This document shows, one piece after another, positions 7,928-16,764 of a DNA stretch of 43,472 nt. Below the pieces are notes generated by a model, which made no database searches, was not told the DNA's origin, and saw only the letters and a program-made list of their open reading frames with translations. The stretch is from the NCBI GenBank assembly GCA_964642795.1, contig CAZXRQ010000005.1:1-43472 (forward strand), read 5' to 3'. Each line of letters begins with the position of its first letter. Position 1 is the stretch's first letter. This stretch comes from JAVVVD01 sp964642795 (GTDB lineage: Bacteria > Bacillota > Clostridia > Christensenellales > CAG-138). Position numbers and translations under genes: made by a program.

Positions 7928-8843
7928 GCTGCACAAGGTTCATAAAGGCCAGCACGTCCGCATATACGTTCAGCCTGTTCAGCTCGTTTAGCACTTCATG
8001 GCGCGCGCCCTCATAGATGTTGACCGTAACTTCATGCCCGGTAGTCGAAAGCATATCCGCCACCTGATGCACGCCGTTAGCATCCCTGCCGCCTACTGGA
8101 TCCTTGGAGCCGGCTATGAACAGCACCGGCTTTATGGGCACGCGCTTTGCCCAGGCGATATCCTGTATCTCCGTAAGGCCGTCAAACAGATCCTTAAATG
8201 CCGCCGCCGTAAACACAAAGCCGCATAACGGATCCGCAACGTACTTATCAACTATGCGATCATCGCGGCACAGCCAGTCAAACTCGGTACGGTTAGGCTT
8301 AAACGCGGCGTTGTATGCACCGAAGGAAAGCGCGTTAAGCTTTTCACTGGGATGCTTCGCACCCTTGCTCTTTATCTCGGCCTTGGCTATGAGCTTGGCT
8401 ACCGGCAGCGCTCCGTTTTTGCCGGCAGTACCGGAAAACACGAAGGCGTCCATATCCTCGCCCCAGCGTCCGGCATACGTTCTTGCAACAAATGAGCCCA
8501 TGCTGTGCCCAAGCAGGACGTACGGGATGTTGGGGTACTGCTCCTTTACGGCATTACGCACCTTGCGCACATCCTTAGTTATGTTGCTCCAGCCGTCCTT
8601 TTCTCCAAAGTAACCCAGTGTGCCGTCTTTAGCAATGCTTTTGCCATGCCCGGCGATATCATTGCCAACGACCAATATGCCGTTGTCCGTCATGAAATTG
8701 GCAAAGTCGTCATACCGGTCTATATATTCTGCCATTCCGTGCACAATTTGCAATACCGCGCGCGGCTCTTGCGAGGGGTTCCATACCCTTACATACAGAT
8801 CGCACTGCTTGGTTTCAGATGGTATAGTGAAATCATTAAGCAT
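7920..8843 (-). CDS. Alpha/beta hydrolase, monoacylglycerol lipase-like
   Basis: A 307-residue serine hydrolase of the Hydrolase_4 (lysophospholipase/monoacylglycerol lipase) type. The nucleophile elbow is GHSMGS, the oxyanion segment is VHGMAEYIDRYDDFA, and the C-terminal catalytic His is in YEGARHEVLNE; a conserved acidic residue is in AGSKDPVGG. No signal peptide is seen, so it is probably cytosolic and acts on short acyl esters or lysolipids. The ATG at 8843 follows GGGGGAATG. It is co-transcribed with the downstream glycosylase (8 bp overlap) and divergent from the LysR gene. The exact substrate is unknown. Confidence 0.88.
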   Translation of the reverse strand: MLNDFTIPSETKQCDLYVRVWNPSQEPRAVLQIVHGMAEYIDRYDDFANFMTDNGILVVGNDIAGHGKSIAKDGTLGYFGEKDGWSNITKDVRKVRNAVKEQYPNIPYVLLGHSMGSFVARTYAGRWGEDMDAFVFSGTAGKNGALPVAKLIAKAEIKSKGAKHPSEKLNALSFGAYNAAFKPNRTEFDWLCRDDRIVDKYVADPLCGFVFTAAAFKDLFDGLTEIQDIAWAKRVPIKPVLFIAGSKDPVGGRDANGVHQVADMLSTTGHEVTVNIYEGARHEVLNELNRLNVYADVLAFMNLVQHG

Positions 8844-8926
8844 ACGTCATTCCCCCATTTTGTTTATTGTTTTATACAATTATATCATCTGTACAGCCAT
8901 TATTTAAGTACTTGCACCATATTTAA

Positions 8927-8955
8927 TTGAAAACCCCATAATTATAGCTTATAAT
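8927..8955 (+). promoter_or_regulatory. Promoter of the LysR/WG-repeat operon
   Basis: TTGAAA (8927-8932) and TATAAT (8950-8955) are separated by exactly 17 bp, a near-consensus SigA promoter 32 bp before the LysR ATG. Confidence 0.75.
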
Positions 8956-8987
8956 ATATTTATTTGCTATTCTAAGGAGGCGCTGCC

Positions 8988-9881
8988 ATGAACGCAGACC
9001 TTGATTTATACAGCATATTCTGCACCGTAGCCCGCTGCGGCAGTCTTTCCCATGCCGCCCGTGAACTATATGTCAGCCAGCCTGCTATAAGCCAATCCAT
9101 GCACCGGCTGGAATACATGCTCGGCTGCACGCTCTTTACCCGCACCAGCCGCGGCATAACGCTTACCAGCGAAGGAAAGATGCTGTACAGCTATGCGGAA
9201 AAAGCTATAAGCCTCATATCCGCCGCCGAGGACAAGCTGAACCGTATGCGCACGCTGCAATCCGGGGCGCTTATGATAGGCGCTAGCGATACGCTGTGCC
9301 AATTTTTCCTGCTGCCATACCTGAACGAGTTCCATGCGATTTATCCCGACATACAGCTTCAGGTAACAAACCGCACCACGCCTGAGACGGTAGAGCTTAT
9401 CAAGACGGGCAAGGTGGACATCGCGCTTGTCAACCTGCCAGTGGAGGATGATTCGCTCTCCGTGCGCAGCGTAATGAAGGTACACGACGCCTTCGTGGCC
9501 TCTCATAAGCACTTTTCGCATCTTGAGAACCGGGCCGTTCCTTTTGCCGAGCTCGCCCACGAGCCGCTTGTGCTGCTTGAACGGGTCTCCAATTCCCGCA
9601 AGTACTTAGATGATTTTGCCTCCATTTGCGGCGTAACTCTTAATCCCAGCATAGAGCTGGGCGCACACAGCCTGCTTGTTCAGTTTGCTCAGATCGGCCT
9701 TGGCGTCGCCTGCGTCACAGGAGAGTTTGCCGAAGACGCCATAACCAGCGGCGATCTATTCGAAATCGAGCTTGAACCGCCTATGCCGTCGCGCAGCATC
9801 GGGCTTATCTCCCTGGAGGGTGTGCCTCTCTCCGCCGCAGCAGACGTGTTCATAAACATCGTTATGGACAACACCAAATAA
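8988..9881 (+). CDS. LysR family transcriptional regulator
   Basis: A 297-residue LysR-type regulator. Residues 1-64 form the winged helix-turn-helix (SLSHAARELYVSQPAISQSM), followed by a linker helix and a two-lobed effector domain from about residue 90 (LMIGASDTLCQFFLLPYL, as in CysB/CbbR-like members). The start ATG follows AAGGAGG by 7 bases. LysR regulators commonly control a divergent neighbour, which here is the hydrolase-glycosylase pair, but the downstream WG-repeat gene only 4 bp away is also a candidate target. The effector is unknown. Confidence 0.93.
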   Translation: MNADLDLYSIFCTVARCGSLSHAARELYVSQPAISQSMHRLEYMLGCTLFTRTSRGITLTSEGKMLYSYAEKAISLISAAEDKLNRMRTLQSGALMIGASDTLCQFFLLPYLNEFHAIYPDIQLQVTNRTTPETVELIKTGKVDIALVNLPVEDDSLSVRSVMKVHDAFVASHKHFSHLENRAVPFAELAHEPLVLLERVSNSRKYLDDFASICGVTLNPSIELGAHSLLVQFAQIGLGVACVTGEFAEDAITSGDLFEIELEPPMPSRSIGLISLEGVPLSAAADVFINIVMDNTK

Positions 9882-9885
9882 GATT

Positions 9886-11073
9886 ATGCAACGCAATAAG
9901 CAGACCTGGTTCCGCGGAACGCCGGTAATAATGCTATACTTGCTCACTTTAGGCGTCATCATAATTGGCGTTGTTGCTTTTGCGCTATGCTATGGCGGCG
10001 CCGGCGCGGCCATGCTGGCTACGCCCACCTCCGCATCCGTCTCGACCACTACGTCCGCTTCCGGCGTCATCGTAATAACGCCGGAAACAAATATCCCTTC
10101 CGAGACCGATCAACCGTCTGTCACCGCCACTCCCGCCCCTGCCACACGCAACGGCAGACTTATCCCCTACCTTGATAACGGGCTGTGGGGCTACAAAAAC
10201 AAATACGGCGCAGTCGTCATACAGCCGCAGTTCTCCGCCTCAACCGAATTCAATAACGACGTGGCTTTCGCCGCTCAAAACGGCCTGTACGGGCTAATAA
10301 ACCGCAACGGCGAATACATTGTTTCCCCCTGCTGGTCCAGCGTTATGGAGTTTTCCGAGGGTCGCGCCGGCGTTGAGAAAAACGAAAAGTGGGGCTTTAT
10401 CGACGAGCAAGGCGAGCTTATAATTGACTATCTGTACCGAGAGGTCGGCTGTTATGCCTGTGGACGCGCAATGGTGCGCAGCGCCTCTACCTATGCCTAC
10501 ATCGACACGCTTGGCAATATAGCAATTTCCGCCAACTGGCGCGAGGCCAATACGTTCAGCAGCGATATGGCGTTTGTTACCTCCGATGAGTATACGGCGG
10601 ACCGGCATTACATAATAAACAAGGTCGGCGAAAAGATCGCTACGCTGGGCTCCAACACCAGCGGTAAGATATTCAGCGAGGGCTTCGCCGTGATCTCCTC
10701 TCCTGAGGGGTACTACTATATGAATACCGGCGGCTCCTCGGCCTTCGGCGTGGCGTTTGCAGGTGCAAAGCCATTTTCCGGCGGATTTGCCGCTGTGCTG
10801 GACGGCGACACCAACCGCTGGGGATATATAAACACGCGCGGTGTGCAGAGCATCCCCTGCCTGTTTTTAGACGCCTCCGGCTTCAGCGAGTCACTTGCCG
10901 CCGTGCAGGATGCTCAGACCGGCCTTTGGGGATATATAGGCTCCACCGGCAGCTATGCCATTACTCCGCAATTTCAGGAGGCCGGCCCGTTTGATGACGG
11001 TGTAGCCGTTGTATTGCTCGACGGGGTCCATTATATACTTGACACCGCAGGCGCTTTCACTCCGCTGTACTAA
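9886..11073 (+). CDS. WG-repeat protein with N-terminal membrane anchor
   Basis: A 395-residue protein. Residues 13-40 form one transmembrane helix; a Ser/Thr/Pro-rich linker (about 45-90) leads into tandem WG (KWG) repeats to the end, each with a GLWGYKNKYG- or KWGFIDEQG-like unit and an I-P-F/Y tail. The repeats should fold as a beta-propeller-like binding domain outside the membrane. The function is not known for this family. It begins 4 bp after the LysR stop with no visible Shine-Dalgarno, so translation is probably coupled to LysR, and the two may be functionally linked. Confidence 0.85.
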   Translation: MQRNKQTWFRGTPVIMLYLLTLGVIIIGVVAFALCYGGAGAAMLATPTSASVSTTTSASGVIVITPETNIPSETDQPSVTATPAPATRNGRLIPYLDNGLWGYKNKYGAVVIQPQFSASTEFNNDVAFAAQNGLYGLINRNGEYIVSPCWSSVMEFSEGRAGVEKNEKWGFIDEQGELIIDYLYREVGCYACGRAMVRSASTYAYIDTLGNIAISANWREANTFSSDMAFVTSDEYTADRHYIINKVGEKIATLGSNTSGKIFSEGFAVISSPEGYYYMNTGGSSAFGVAFAGAKPFSGGFAAVLDGDTNRWGYINTRGVQSIPCLFLDASGFSESLAAVQDAQTGLWGYIGSTGSYAITPQFQEAGPFDDGVAVVLLDGVHYILDTAGAFTPLY

Positions 11074-11109
11074 CCTTGCGTTTTATATACAAAATGTATG
11101 TTTTTATGC

Positions 11110-11138
11110 TTGCAAAACGGACTTCGCCGTATTATAAT
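11110..11138 (+). promoter_or_regulatory. rpmB promoter
   Basis: TTGCAA (11110-11115) and TATAAT (11133-11138) have a 17 bp spacer, about 48 bp before the rpmB ATG. Confidence 0.75.
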
Positions 11139-11185
11139 GGCAGGGTTGATGAATCACGCTTACTGTCGGTAAGGAGGTGTAACGC

Positions 11186-11374
11186 ATGAGTAAGTTTTGT
11201 GAGGTATGCAATAAGGGCATCATGAGCGGTAATAAGGTCAGCCATTCCAATAGAAAGACCAGGCGCAGCTGGGCTCCAAATATCCAGCGCGTCAATGTGC
11301 TTGTTAACGGCACGCCGCGCAAGATGAATGTTTGCACCCGCTGCCTTCGCTCCGGCAAGGTCGAACGCGGTTGA
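11186..11374 (+). CDS. rpmB: Large-subunit ribosomal protein bL28
   Basis: A 62-residue bL28, normal length for the family. It starts MSKFCEVCNKGIMSGNKVSH and ends LRSGKVERG. It is the zinc-binding (C+) form, with two CxxC pairs (CEVC and CTRC) that would hold one Zn ion; paralogues without these Cys are common under zinc limitation in other bacteria, but none is in this window. A TAAGGAGG site precedes the ATG. The gene is monocistronic, with its own promoter and a hairpin downstream. Confidence 0.97.
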   Translation: MSKFCEVCNKGIMSGNKVSHSNRKTRRSWAPNIQRVNVLVNGTPRKMNVCTRCLRSGKVERG

Positions 11375-11403
11375 TTATTTGCATTTACCAATAAAGTTTT
11401 CTG

Positions 11404-11428
11404 AGGCGGCCAACGATGTTGGCCGCCT
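11404..11428 (+). terminator. Terminator-like hairpin after rpmB
   Basis: The 11 bp stem AGGCGGCCAAC/GTTGGCCGCCT has a GAT loop. The T-tract that follows is short (TTAAAC), so termination may be incomplete. Confidence 0.65.
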
Positions 11429-11453
11429 TAAACTATCCTACCGTTTTTGGCGC

Positions 11454-11468
11454 TTTGTTATAAACAAA
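11454..11468. promoter_or_regulatory. Palindrome in the gapA leader region
   Basis: TTTGTT-ATA-AACAAA is a perfect 6-3-6 palindrome about 145 bp before gapA. It overlaps a possible -35 (TTGTTA), with TAAGAT 18 bp downstream as a weak -10. It may be an operator of a glycolytic repressor. It does not fit the Rex consensus. Confidence 0.3.
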
Positions 11469-11611
11469 ACTAATGGGATAAGATATTTTTATAATCCACA
11501 ATTATATATTTTCGTCTGAACCATTTACTACTTTATCTGCCGGTGATAGAATGAACCGGTAATAAGGGGTCTTTCGGCTCCAAAAAAGAATAATGTGGGA
11601 GGTACGGTACT

Positions 11612-12637
11612 ATGGCTATCGCAATCGGTATCAACGGCTTCGGCAGGATTGGCAGAGTTGTTTTAAGGCAGGCGCTGGCAAACCCCGAAGCTTTTGATAT
11701 CAAGGGGATCAACTACCGTGATGTAGACATGGACTATGTCGTGTATATGTTCAAATATGACACGACGTTCGGCCGCTATCAGGGAGCCGTAGAAAAATAT
11801 TCCGACGGAATCATCGTGGACGGCACACGCATACCGGTATTTGACAATGCGATCGCACAGAACATACCCTGGTCTGACATCGGCGCTGAGTACATCATCG
11901 AATCTACAGGCGCATACGTCACGCAGGATAAGGCCAAAGCCCATCTGAGCGCCGGCGCCAAGAAGATCATTATTACCGCACCCGCCAAGGATAGCACGCC
12001 CACATTCGTAATGGGCGTTAACCATAACGACTACCGCGCAAATATGGACATAGTCTCCAACGCTTCATGCACAACCAACTGCCTTGCGCCGCTTGCCAAG
12101 GTTGTTAACGACGAATTCGGTATTATTAGCGGTCTTATGTCCACCATACACGCGGCGACCGCCAAGCAGAAGGTAACGGATTGCCGCTCCATGAAGGACT
12201 GGCGTACCGGGCGCTCGATATTTAATAACATCATCCCCTCCACCACCGGCGCAGCCTCGGCCTGCGGTGTGGTTATACCGGAGCTCAAGGGAAAGCTGAC
12301 CGGTATGTCCTTCCGCGTACCCGCCGTGGACGTATCCCTTGTGGATCTAACGGTACGGCTCAAGAAGTTTTCCACCTATAAGGACGTATGTGCCGCCGTG
12401 AAGCACGCCAGCGAAACCTATATGAAGGGTATAATCTCCTACTGCTGCGACGACGTGGTATCCATGGACTTTTTGGGCGATACGCACACATGCAACTTTG
12501 ATGCAAACTCAGGCATAATGATTGGCGACGACTTCGTAAAGCTGCTTGCCTGGTACGATAACGAATGGGGCTATTCCGCAAAGGTACTGGATCTTATAGC
12601 GCACATGGCCAAGGTGGACGCGCAAGCTAAAGCCTGA
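11612..12637 (+). CDS. gapA: Glyceraldehyde-3-phosphate dehydrogenase, type I
   Basis: A 341-residue glycolytic enzyme that oxidises glyceraldehyde-3-phosphate to 1,3-bisphosphoglycerate. The Rossmann motif is INGFGRIGR, the catalytic Cys153 is in SNASCTTNCLAP, and WYDNEWGYS is near the C-terminus. An unusual point lies at the end of the second beta strand: most NAD-dependent enzymes have Asn-Asp-Leu there, but this one reads GINYRDVD, so the Asp that contacts the adenosine ribose is replaced by Tyr and followed by Arg. That could relax the preference for NAD over NADP. The start follows GGGAGGT. A 237 bp leader with a palindrome lies upstream. Confidence 0.96.
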   Translation: MAIAIGINGFGRIGRVVLRQALANPEAFDIKGINYRDVDMDYVVYMFKYDTTFGRYQGAVEKYSDGIIVDGTRIPVFDNAIAQNIPWSDIGAEYIIESTGAYVTQDKAKAHLSAGAKKIIITAPAKDSTPTFVMGVNHNDYRANMDIVSNASCTTNCLAPLAKVVNDEFGIISGLMSTIHAATAKQKVTDCRSMKDWRTGRSIFNNIIPSTTGAASACGVVIPELKGKLTGMSFRVPAVDVSLVDLTVRLKKFSTYKDVCAAVKHASETYMKGIISYCCDDVVSMDFLGDTHTCNFDANSGIMIGDDFVKLLAWYDNEWGYSAKVLDLIAHMAKVDAQAKA

Positions 12638-12658
12638 TACGCACAGTATACAAACAAT

Positions 12659-12692
12659 AACGAGCCGCGCGGGCAACCCGTACGGCTCGTTT
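12659..12692. terminator. Bidirectional terminator between gapA and icd
   Basis: The arms ACGAGCCG (12660-12667) and CGGCTCGT (12683-12690) enclose an inner GGG/CCC stem with a CAA loop. T-rich sequence follows on one strand and TTGTTTG on the other. Confidence 0.85.
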
Positions 12693-12709
12693 CTTACGCT
12701 TTGTTCAGT

Positions 12710-13921
12710 TTACATAGCGGCGTCCAAATATTCCTTTACCTTGAGTATAAACTCCTCGGTATTGAGCACAGTCTTTTTTTCTACATCGGATAACGGTGCA
12801 AGGTCCTTGGTCATGTAGCCGTCGGTTATAGCGTCGAGCGCCGCCTTCTCCAGCTTCTCGCCGAATTCGGTAAGCTCAGCTGTACCGTCCAGCTCGCCGC
12901 GCTTTTTCAGCGCACCCGTCCACGCAAACAGCGTTGCCATGGAATTGGTGGAGGTCTGTTCTCCCGCCATGTGCTTATAGTAGTGCTTGGTAACGGTGCC
13001 GTGTGCGGCCTCGTACTCATAGTTGCCGTCCGGCGATACCAGCACGCTCGTCATCATCGCAAGCGAGCCGAACGCTGTTGCCACCATGTCGCTCATCACG
13101 TCGCCGTCGTAGTTCTTGCAGGCCCATATGAAGCCGCCGTCTGAACGTATCACGCGCGCCACGGCATCGTCAATCAGAGTGTAGAAGTAGGTTATTCCCA
13201 TTTCATCGAAGCGCGCTTTATACTCCGATTCGAACACGCTTTGGAATATGTCCTTGAAGCGGCCGTCGTATTTTTTGGCGATCGTATCCTTGGTGGCAAA
13301 CCATAGATCCTGCTTTGTGGCCAGCGCAAAGTTGAAGCAGGCGCGGGCAAAGCTGGTTATGGAATCATCCTTATTGTATGTTGCCATGAGCACTCCGGGA
13401 CAACCAAAATCGAATACCGTCTCGTGATAAAGCTCCTTGCCGTTTGCGTCGGTAAATATCATCTCAGCCTTGCCGGGGCAGGGCGGTACGAATTCGCTGC
13501 ATTTATATATATCGCCGTACGCATGACGGGCGATGGTGATAGGCTTGGTCCAGCTGCGCACGGAGGGCTTCAAGCTGGGGAGCGTAATCGGCGTACGGAA
13601 AACCGTACCGTCGAGTATTGCGCGGATGGTGCCGTTAGGGCTTTTGTACATACGCTTGAGCTTGTACTCATCCATACGCTGCGCGTTAGGGGTAATGGTG
13701 GCGCACTTCACGCCCGCGCCGTATTTTTTGATGGCGTTGGCCGCATCCACGGTTATCCGGTCGTCGGTAGCGTCGCGCTCGGTGAGGCCCAAATCGTAAT
13801 ACTCGGTCTTCAGGTCAACATACGGGGTAATGAGGTGCCGCTTTACCATGTCCCAAATTATGCGGGTCATTTCGTCGCCATCCATCTCCACGATGGGAGT
13901 CGCCATGCTGATCTTCTGCAT
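12710..13921 (-). CDS. icd: NADP-dependent isocitrate dehydrogenase (eukaryote-like homodimeric type)
   Basis: A 403-residue enzyme converting isocitrate to 2-oxoglutarate, CO2 and NADPH. Blocks typical of the eukaryotic IDH1-like subfamily are VEMDGDEMTRIIW, LKRMYKSPNGTIRAILDGT, WTKPITIARHAYGDIYK and YEYEAAHGTVTKHYY. This subfamily is NADP-specific. It starts 13 bp after the ddl stop, with an AAAGGAGA site, so it is the last gene of the cell-wall operon that begins at glmU, and it ends at a terminator shared with gapA. An incomplete TCA cycle supplying 2-oxoglutarate for glutamate synthesis is the likely role; no other TCA gene is present here. Confidence 0.95.
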   Translation of the reverse strand: MQKISMATPIVEMDGDEMTRIIWDMVKRHLITPYVDLKTEYYDLGLTERDATDDRITVDAANAIKKYGAGVKCATITPNAQRMDEYKLKRMYKSPNGTIRAILDGTVFRTPITLPSLKPSVRSWTKPITIARHAYGDIYKCSEFVPPCPGKAEMIFTDANGKELYHETVFDFGCPGVLMATYNKDDSITSFARACFNFALATKQDLWFATKDTIAKKYDGRFKDIFQSVFESEYKARFDEMGITYFYTLIDDAVARVIRSDGGFIWACKNYDGDVMSDMVATAFGSLAMMTSVLVSPDGNYEYEAAHGTVTKHYYKHMAGEQTSTNSMATLFAWTGALKKRGELDGTAELTEFGEKLEKAALDAITDGYMTKDLAPLSDVEKKTVLNTEEFILKVKEYLDAAM

Positions 13922-13934
13922 TTTTACGTCTCCT

Positions 13935-15101
13935 TTATTTGCCTGTTATTTTAGTGCCGCTTCCGGCCTTTTTCAATATTGCCGAATCAAACGCGAATGT
14001 GGATTTGCGCTTGTCAGCCATTGCAGCATACGCAAAGTCTACCAGTTTGTCAACCAGCTGAGCGTACTTAATTCCCATAGGCTCAAAAAGGTAGAAAGCC
14101 ATGGAGCCGGGTATGGTATTAATTTCGTTTACATATATGTTTTTATCTGTGTCCAGCATGTAATCGATGCGTACCACGCCCTTACATTCCAGCATGTTGA
14201 ATATCTGCACGGTATAGTCCTGTATGCGCTTTGTAAGCCCGTCGCCTATGGGCGCGGGTATCTGCCGCGTCTGGCTCTTCATCCCCTTGCCTTCGCCGCG
14301 TATGTATTTATCCTCAAACGTCAAAAGCTCCTGCCACGAAGCCGGCTGCTCGCACAGCGACGGCGTAACGTCGCCATCAAAGCCCATGCAGGCACAGTTG
14401 ATCTCGGTCGGTCTATCCAGTCCTTTTTCTATTAGGATGCGCCGGTCATAGCGCACAGCGATCTCCATTGCGGCAAAGAAGCTCTCCTTGTCGTCCGCTC
14501 GGCTGATACCTATTGAGGAGCCCAAGTTAGCCGGTTTTACAAACAGCGGCCAGCCCAGCTTCCCCGCACGTGCAAAAACCGTTTCCGGCTCACTCTCCCA
14601 CTCGCTCCTCAGTGCGTATACGCTGTCCAGCACGGGCAGCCCCATGCTTTTAAAAACGGCCTTCATGATTATCTTATCCATGCCAACAGCGGAGCCCGTC
14701 AGCCCGCAGCTTGTATACGGTATGTCCGCAAGCTCCATAAGGCCCTGCACCGTACCGTCCTCTCCGTGCATTCCGTGCAAAGCGAGTATAGCGCAATCCA
14801 TTCCCCTTACTCTGCCGCCTTTAGCAAACAGGCCGCCCTGCGGTAAGGCATATAATCCGTTTATGCCCGGCACGGACGGCAGGTACACGCGGGTAAGTCC
14901 TTTTGCGACCGGATCAAATTCGCGGTAGGTCTTGATATTCAAAAGCGGCTCTCCAATAAACCATTCGCCCTCACGCGAAATGTACACCGGATACGCATCG
15001 TATTTGCTCTTATCCATGTTTTCCAGCAGCTGCAATCCGGTAACGATGGATACGTCGTGTTCCGCGGCGCGGCTGCCAAATATTACGGCTATCTCCTTCA
15101 T
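13935..15101 (-). CDS. ddl: D-alanine--D-alanine ligase
   Basis: A 388-residue ATP-grasp ligase that joins two D-alanines for peptidoglycan. Seen are VIFGSRAAEHDVSI at the N-terminus, ALHGMHGEDGTVQG, the ATP-binding strand PLFVKPANLGSSIGIS, and the metal/second-substrate region VNEINTIPGSMAFYLFEPMG. The C-terminal loop is of the ordinary Ddl kind; nothing points to a D-Ala-D-Lac (vancomycin-resistance) ligase, although that cannot be excluded without modelling. AGGAGAG lies before the ATG. It directly follows the membrane-anchored MurF, which would use its D-Ala-D-Ala product. Confidence 0.96.
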   Translation of the reverse strand: MKEIAVIFGSRAAEHDVSIVTGLQLLENMDKSKYDAYPVYISREGEWFIGEPLLNIKTYREFDPVAKGLTRVYLPSVPGINGLYALPQGGLFAKGGRVRGMDCAILALHGMHGEDGTVQGLMELADIPYTSCGLTGSAVGMDKIIMKAVFKSMGLPVLDSVYALRSEWESEPETVFARAGKLGWPLFVKPANLGSSIGISRADDKESFFAAMEIAVRYDRRILIEKGLDRPTEINCACMGFDGDVTPSLCEQPASWQELLTFEDKYIRGEGKGMKSQTRQIPAPIGDGLTKRIQDYTVQIFNMLECKGVVRIDYMLDTDKNIYVNEINTIPGSMAFYLFEPMGIKYAQLVDKLVDFAYAAMADKRKSTFAFDSAILKKAGSGTKITGK

Positions 15102-15119
15102 ACGCTCTCCTAAACTCGC

Positions 15120-16763
15120 TTATTCGTTATAGTTGTCTGGCAGGTCGTTTTCGAACAATACAACACAGCCCGGCTCCGTATATGGCGGAAGCTTCGCTGT
15201 GGCTTCCTCCAGCGTAGCAGCGCGCACTATGCAGGCCTCGTCAAAGCCCGCCATCAACAGCCCCTGCGCTATCGGTTCAACATGTGCGCCGCCTACGAGT
15301 ATGGCTATGTCTGCGCACTTGGCCATATGAACGCCAAACTCTCGGTTGAGGTCATCCTCCTCCGCGCCCAGTTCAACCATGCCCGGCGTCACCACGATAT
15401 GTCTGCCGGAAAACAGTTTTAGCGTGTCCAGCGCTTCCTTCGAGCCGACAGGATTGGAGTTGAACGCATCGTCTATCACCGTAACGCTGCCCGGTATAAG
15501 CTGCATACGGTGCTCTACCGGTTCTATTTCGGCGATCCCCTCGGCAATTTCGTCAAGGGTCAAGCCCATTCGGTACGCAAGCGCCGCAGCCGCGGTGATA
15601 TTCTGTATGTTGTGGCGGCCCAGCAGCTTGGTCGTACAGGCTATGCTCTCGCCGTCCTCTGTAATTAGCATGAACGCGCTGCCCTCGCTGCTCACGGTGA
15701 CATCGGAAGCGTTCAAGTACGTTCCATCCGTGCCAAACAAATATTTTTCACACGATGCAGCCTCAAACATCTCAAGGCAGTACTCGTTTTGTCCGTTGAA
15801 AAAGCAGCAGCCGTCCTCGGTCAAGCCGTTTTGCAGCTCGCTCTTGGTCTCGATTATCGCATCAATGGAGCCAAAGGTCTCAAGATGCTGCTTGCCAACG
15901 GATGTTACTATACCGTACTGTGGCTCTACCAGCCTGCAAAGCTGCCTGATATCCCCTTTGTAGCGCGCGCCCATCTCGGCTATAAACACCTCATGCTCCT
16001 CTTTTAGCTGTTCGCGTATAACGCGGGTAACGCCCATGGCAGTGTTGTAGCTGCCCTGCGTAAACAAAACGTTATACTTTTTTTTCAGTATCGCAGCCAG
16101 CGCATACTTTGTGGAGGTCTTGCCGTAGCTTCCGGTTATTCCTATGCGTATAAGTCCTTCGTGCTTTTTCAGTTTCTTCTTGGCGTCGTTATAATACCAA
16201 AGCTTTATCAGCTCCTCAACAGGGTACATCACAAGATATGCAAGCATTACAAACAACGGCACGGTAGCACCCGGCAGATACCGGATTATCAACGGCAGCA
16301 AATACTGTATCCAGGTAAGCTGGCCGGTGTAATATGTTGGCACAAAGAAGCCCGCGGAAAACAGGAACGCCAGCACCACCAGCATTACGCTCATTCGGAC
16401 TACTCGGTTGGTATATGCAAGCGGCTTTTTGGGCTTGGGGCTCTTTTTATCCGGGAGCGCAAACAGCACCAGCAGAAAAACATACAGCGCGTCCGCACCT
16501 GTATAACATATTTTGCTTACTAACTCGTTGCCGGCCGCGAAAAACACATAGCAGACCTTGAGCGTAAGCGCCATAAGGCCCGCCAGCAAAAACTGCGCCA
16601 GCTCTTTTACTATACGCTTGGACAGCCATTTCATGTACATCCGTCCCTGATAGCTCTCCAGCTGCAGCATATGGATGTATTTAAGCGATGCAGCCATCAC
16701 CGCAAACGCAGCGGCGATTTCAAATACACGTTCCAGAATCAGCGTGAACAAATCGGTCATCAT
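15120..16763 (-). CDS. murF: MurF-like Mur ligase with N-terminal membrane domain
   Basis: A 547-residue protein, longer than soluble MurF (about 450). The first 190 residues contain about five hydrophobic helices and replace the usual UDP-sugar-binding domain. From about residue 205 it is a Mur ligase: P-loop GITGSYGKTSTK, YNTAMGVTRVI, AEMGARYKGDI, GRHNIQNITAAAALA, and DDAFNSNP in the third domain. It should add D-Ala-D-Ala to the UDP-MurNAc peptide, but at the membrane. Two start codons (16763 and 16760) are possible; the second sits 7 bases after AGGAG and fits better. Its neighbours, glmU-like and ddl, support a peptidoglycan role. Confidence 0.85.
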   Translation of the reverse strand: MMTDLFTLILERVFEIAAAFAVMAASLKYIHMLQLESYQGRMYMKWLSKRIVKELAQFLLAGLMALTLKVCYVFFAAGNELVSKICYTGADALYVFLLVLFALPDKKSPKPKKPLAYTNRVVRMSVMLVVLAFLFSAGFFVPTYYTGQLTWIQYLLPLIIRYLPGATVPLFVMLAYLVMYPVEELIKLWYYNDAKKKLKKHEGLIRIGITGSYGKTSTKYALAAILKKKYNVLFTQGSYNTAMGVTRVIREQLKEEHEVFIAEMGARYKGDIRQLCRLVEPQYGIVTSVGKQHLETFGSIDAIIETKSELQNGLTEDGCCFFNGQNEYCLEMFEAASCEKYLFGTDGTYLNASDVTVSSEGSAFMLITEDGESIACTTKLLGRHNIQNITAAAALAYRMGLTLDEIAEGIAEIEPVEHRMQLIPGSVTVIDDAFNSNPVGSKEALDTLKLFSGRHIVVTPGMVELGAEEDDLNREFGVHMAKCADIAILVGGAHVEPIAQGLLMAGFDEACIVRAATLEEATAKLPPYTEPGCVVLFENDLPDNYNE

Positions 16764-16764
16764 G

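Noticed and set aside
6917..7945. A 342-codon plus-strand frame
   Set aside because: Antisense to yebC and the uracil-DNA glycosylase.
11454..11468. Rex redox-repressor operator
   Set aside because: The palindrome has a 3-base spacer and lacks the TTAA half-site ends of the clostridial Rex consensus.
13935..15101. Vancomycin-resistance type ligase
   Set aside because: No vanH/vanX neighbours, and the motif context is that of housekeeping Ddl.
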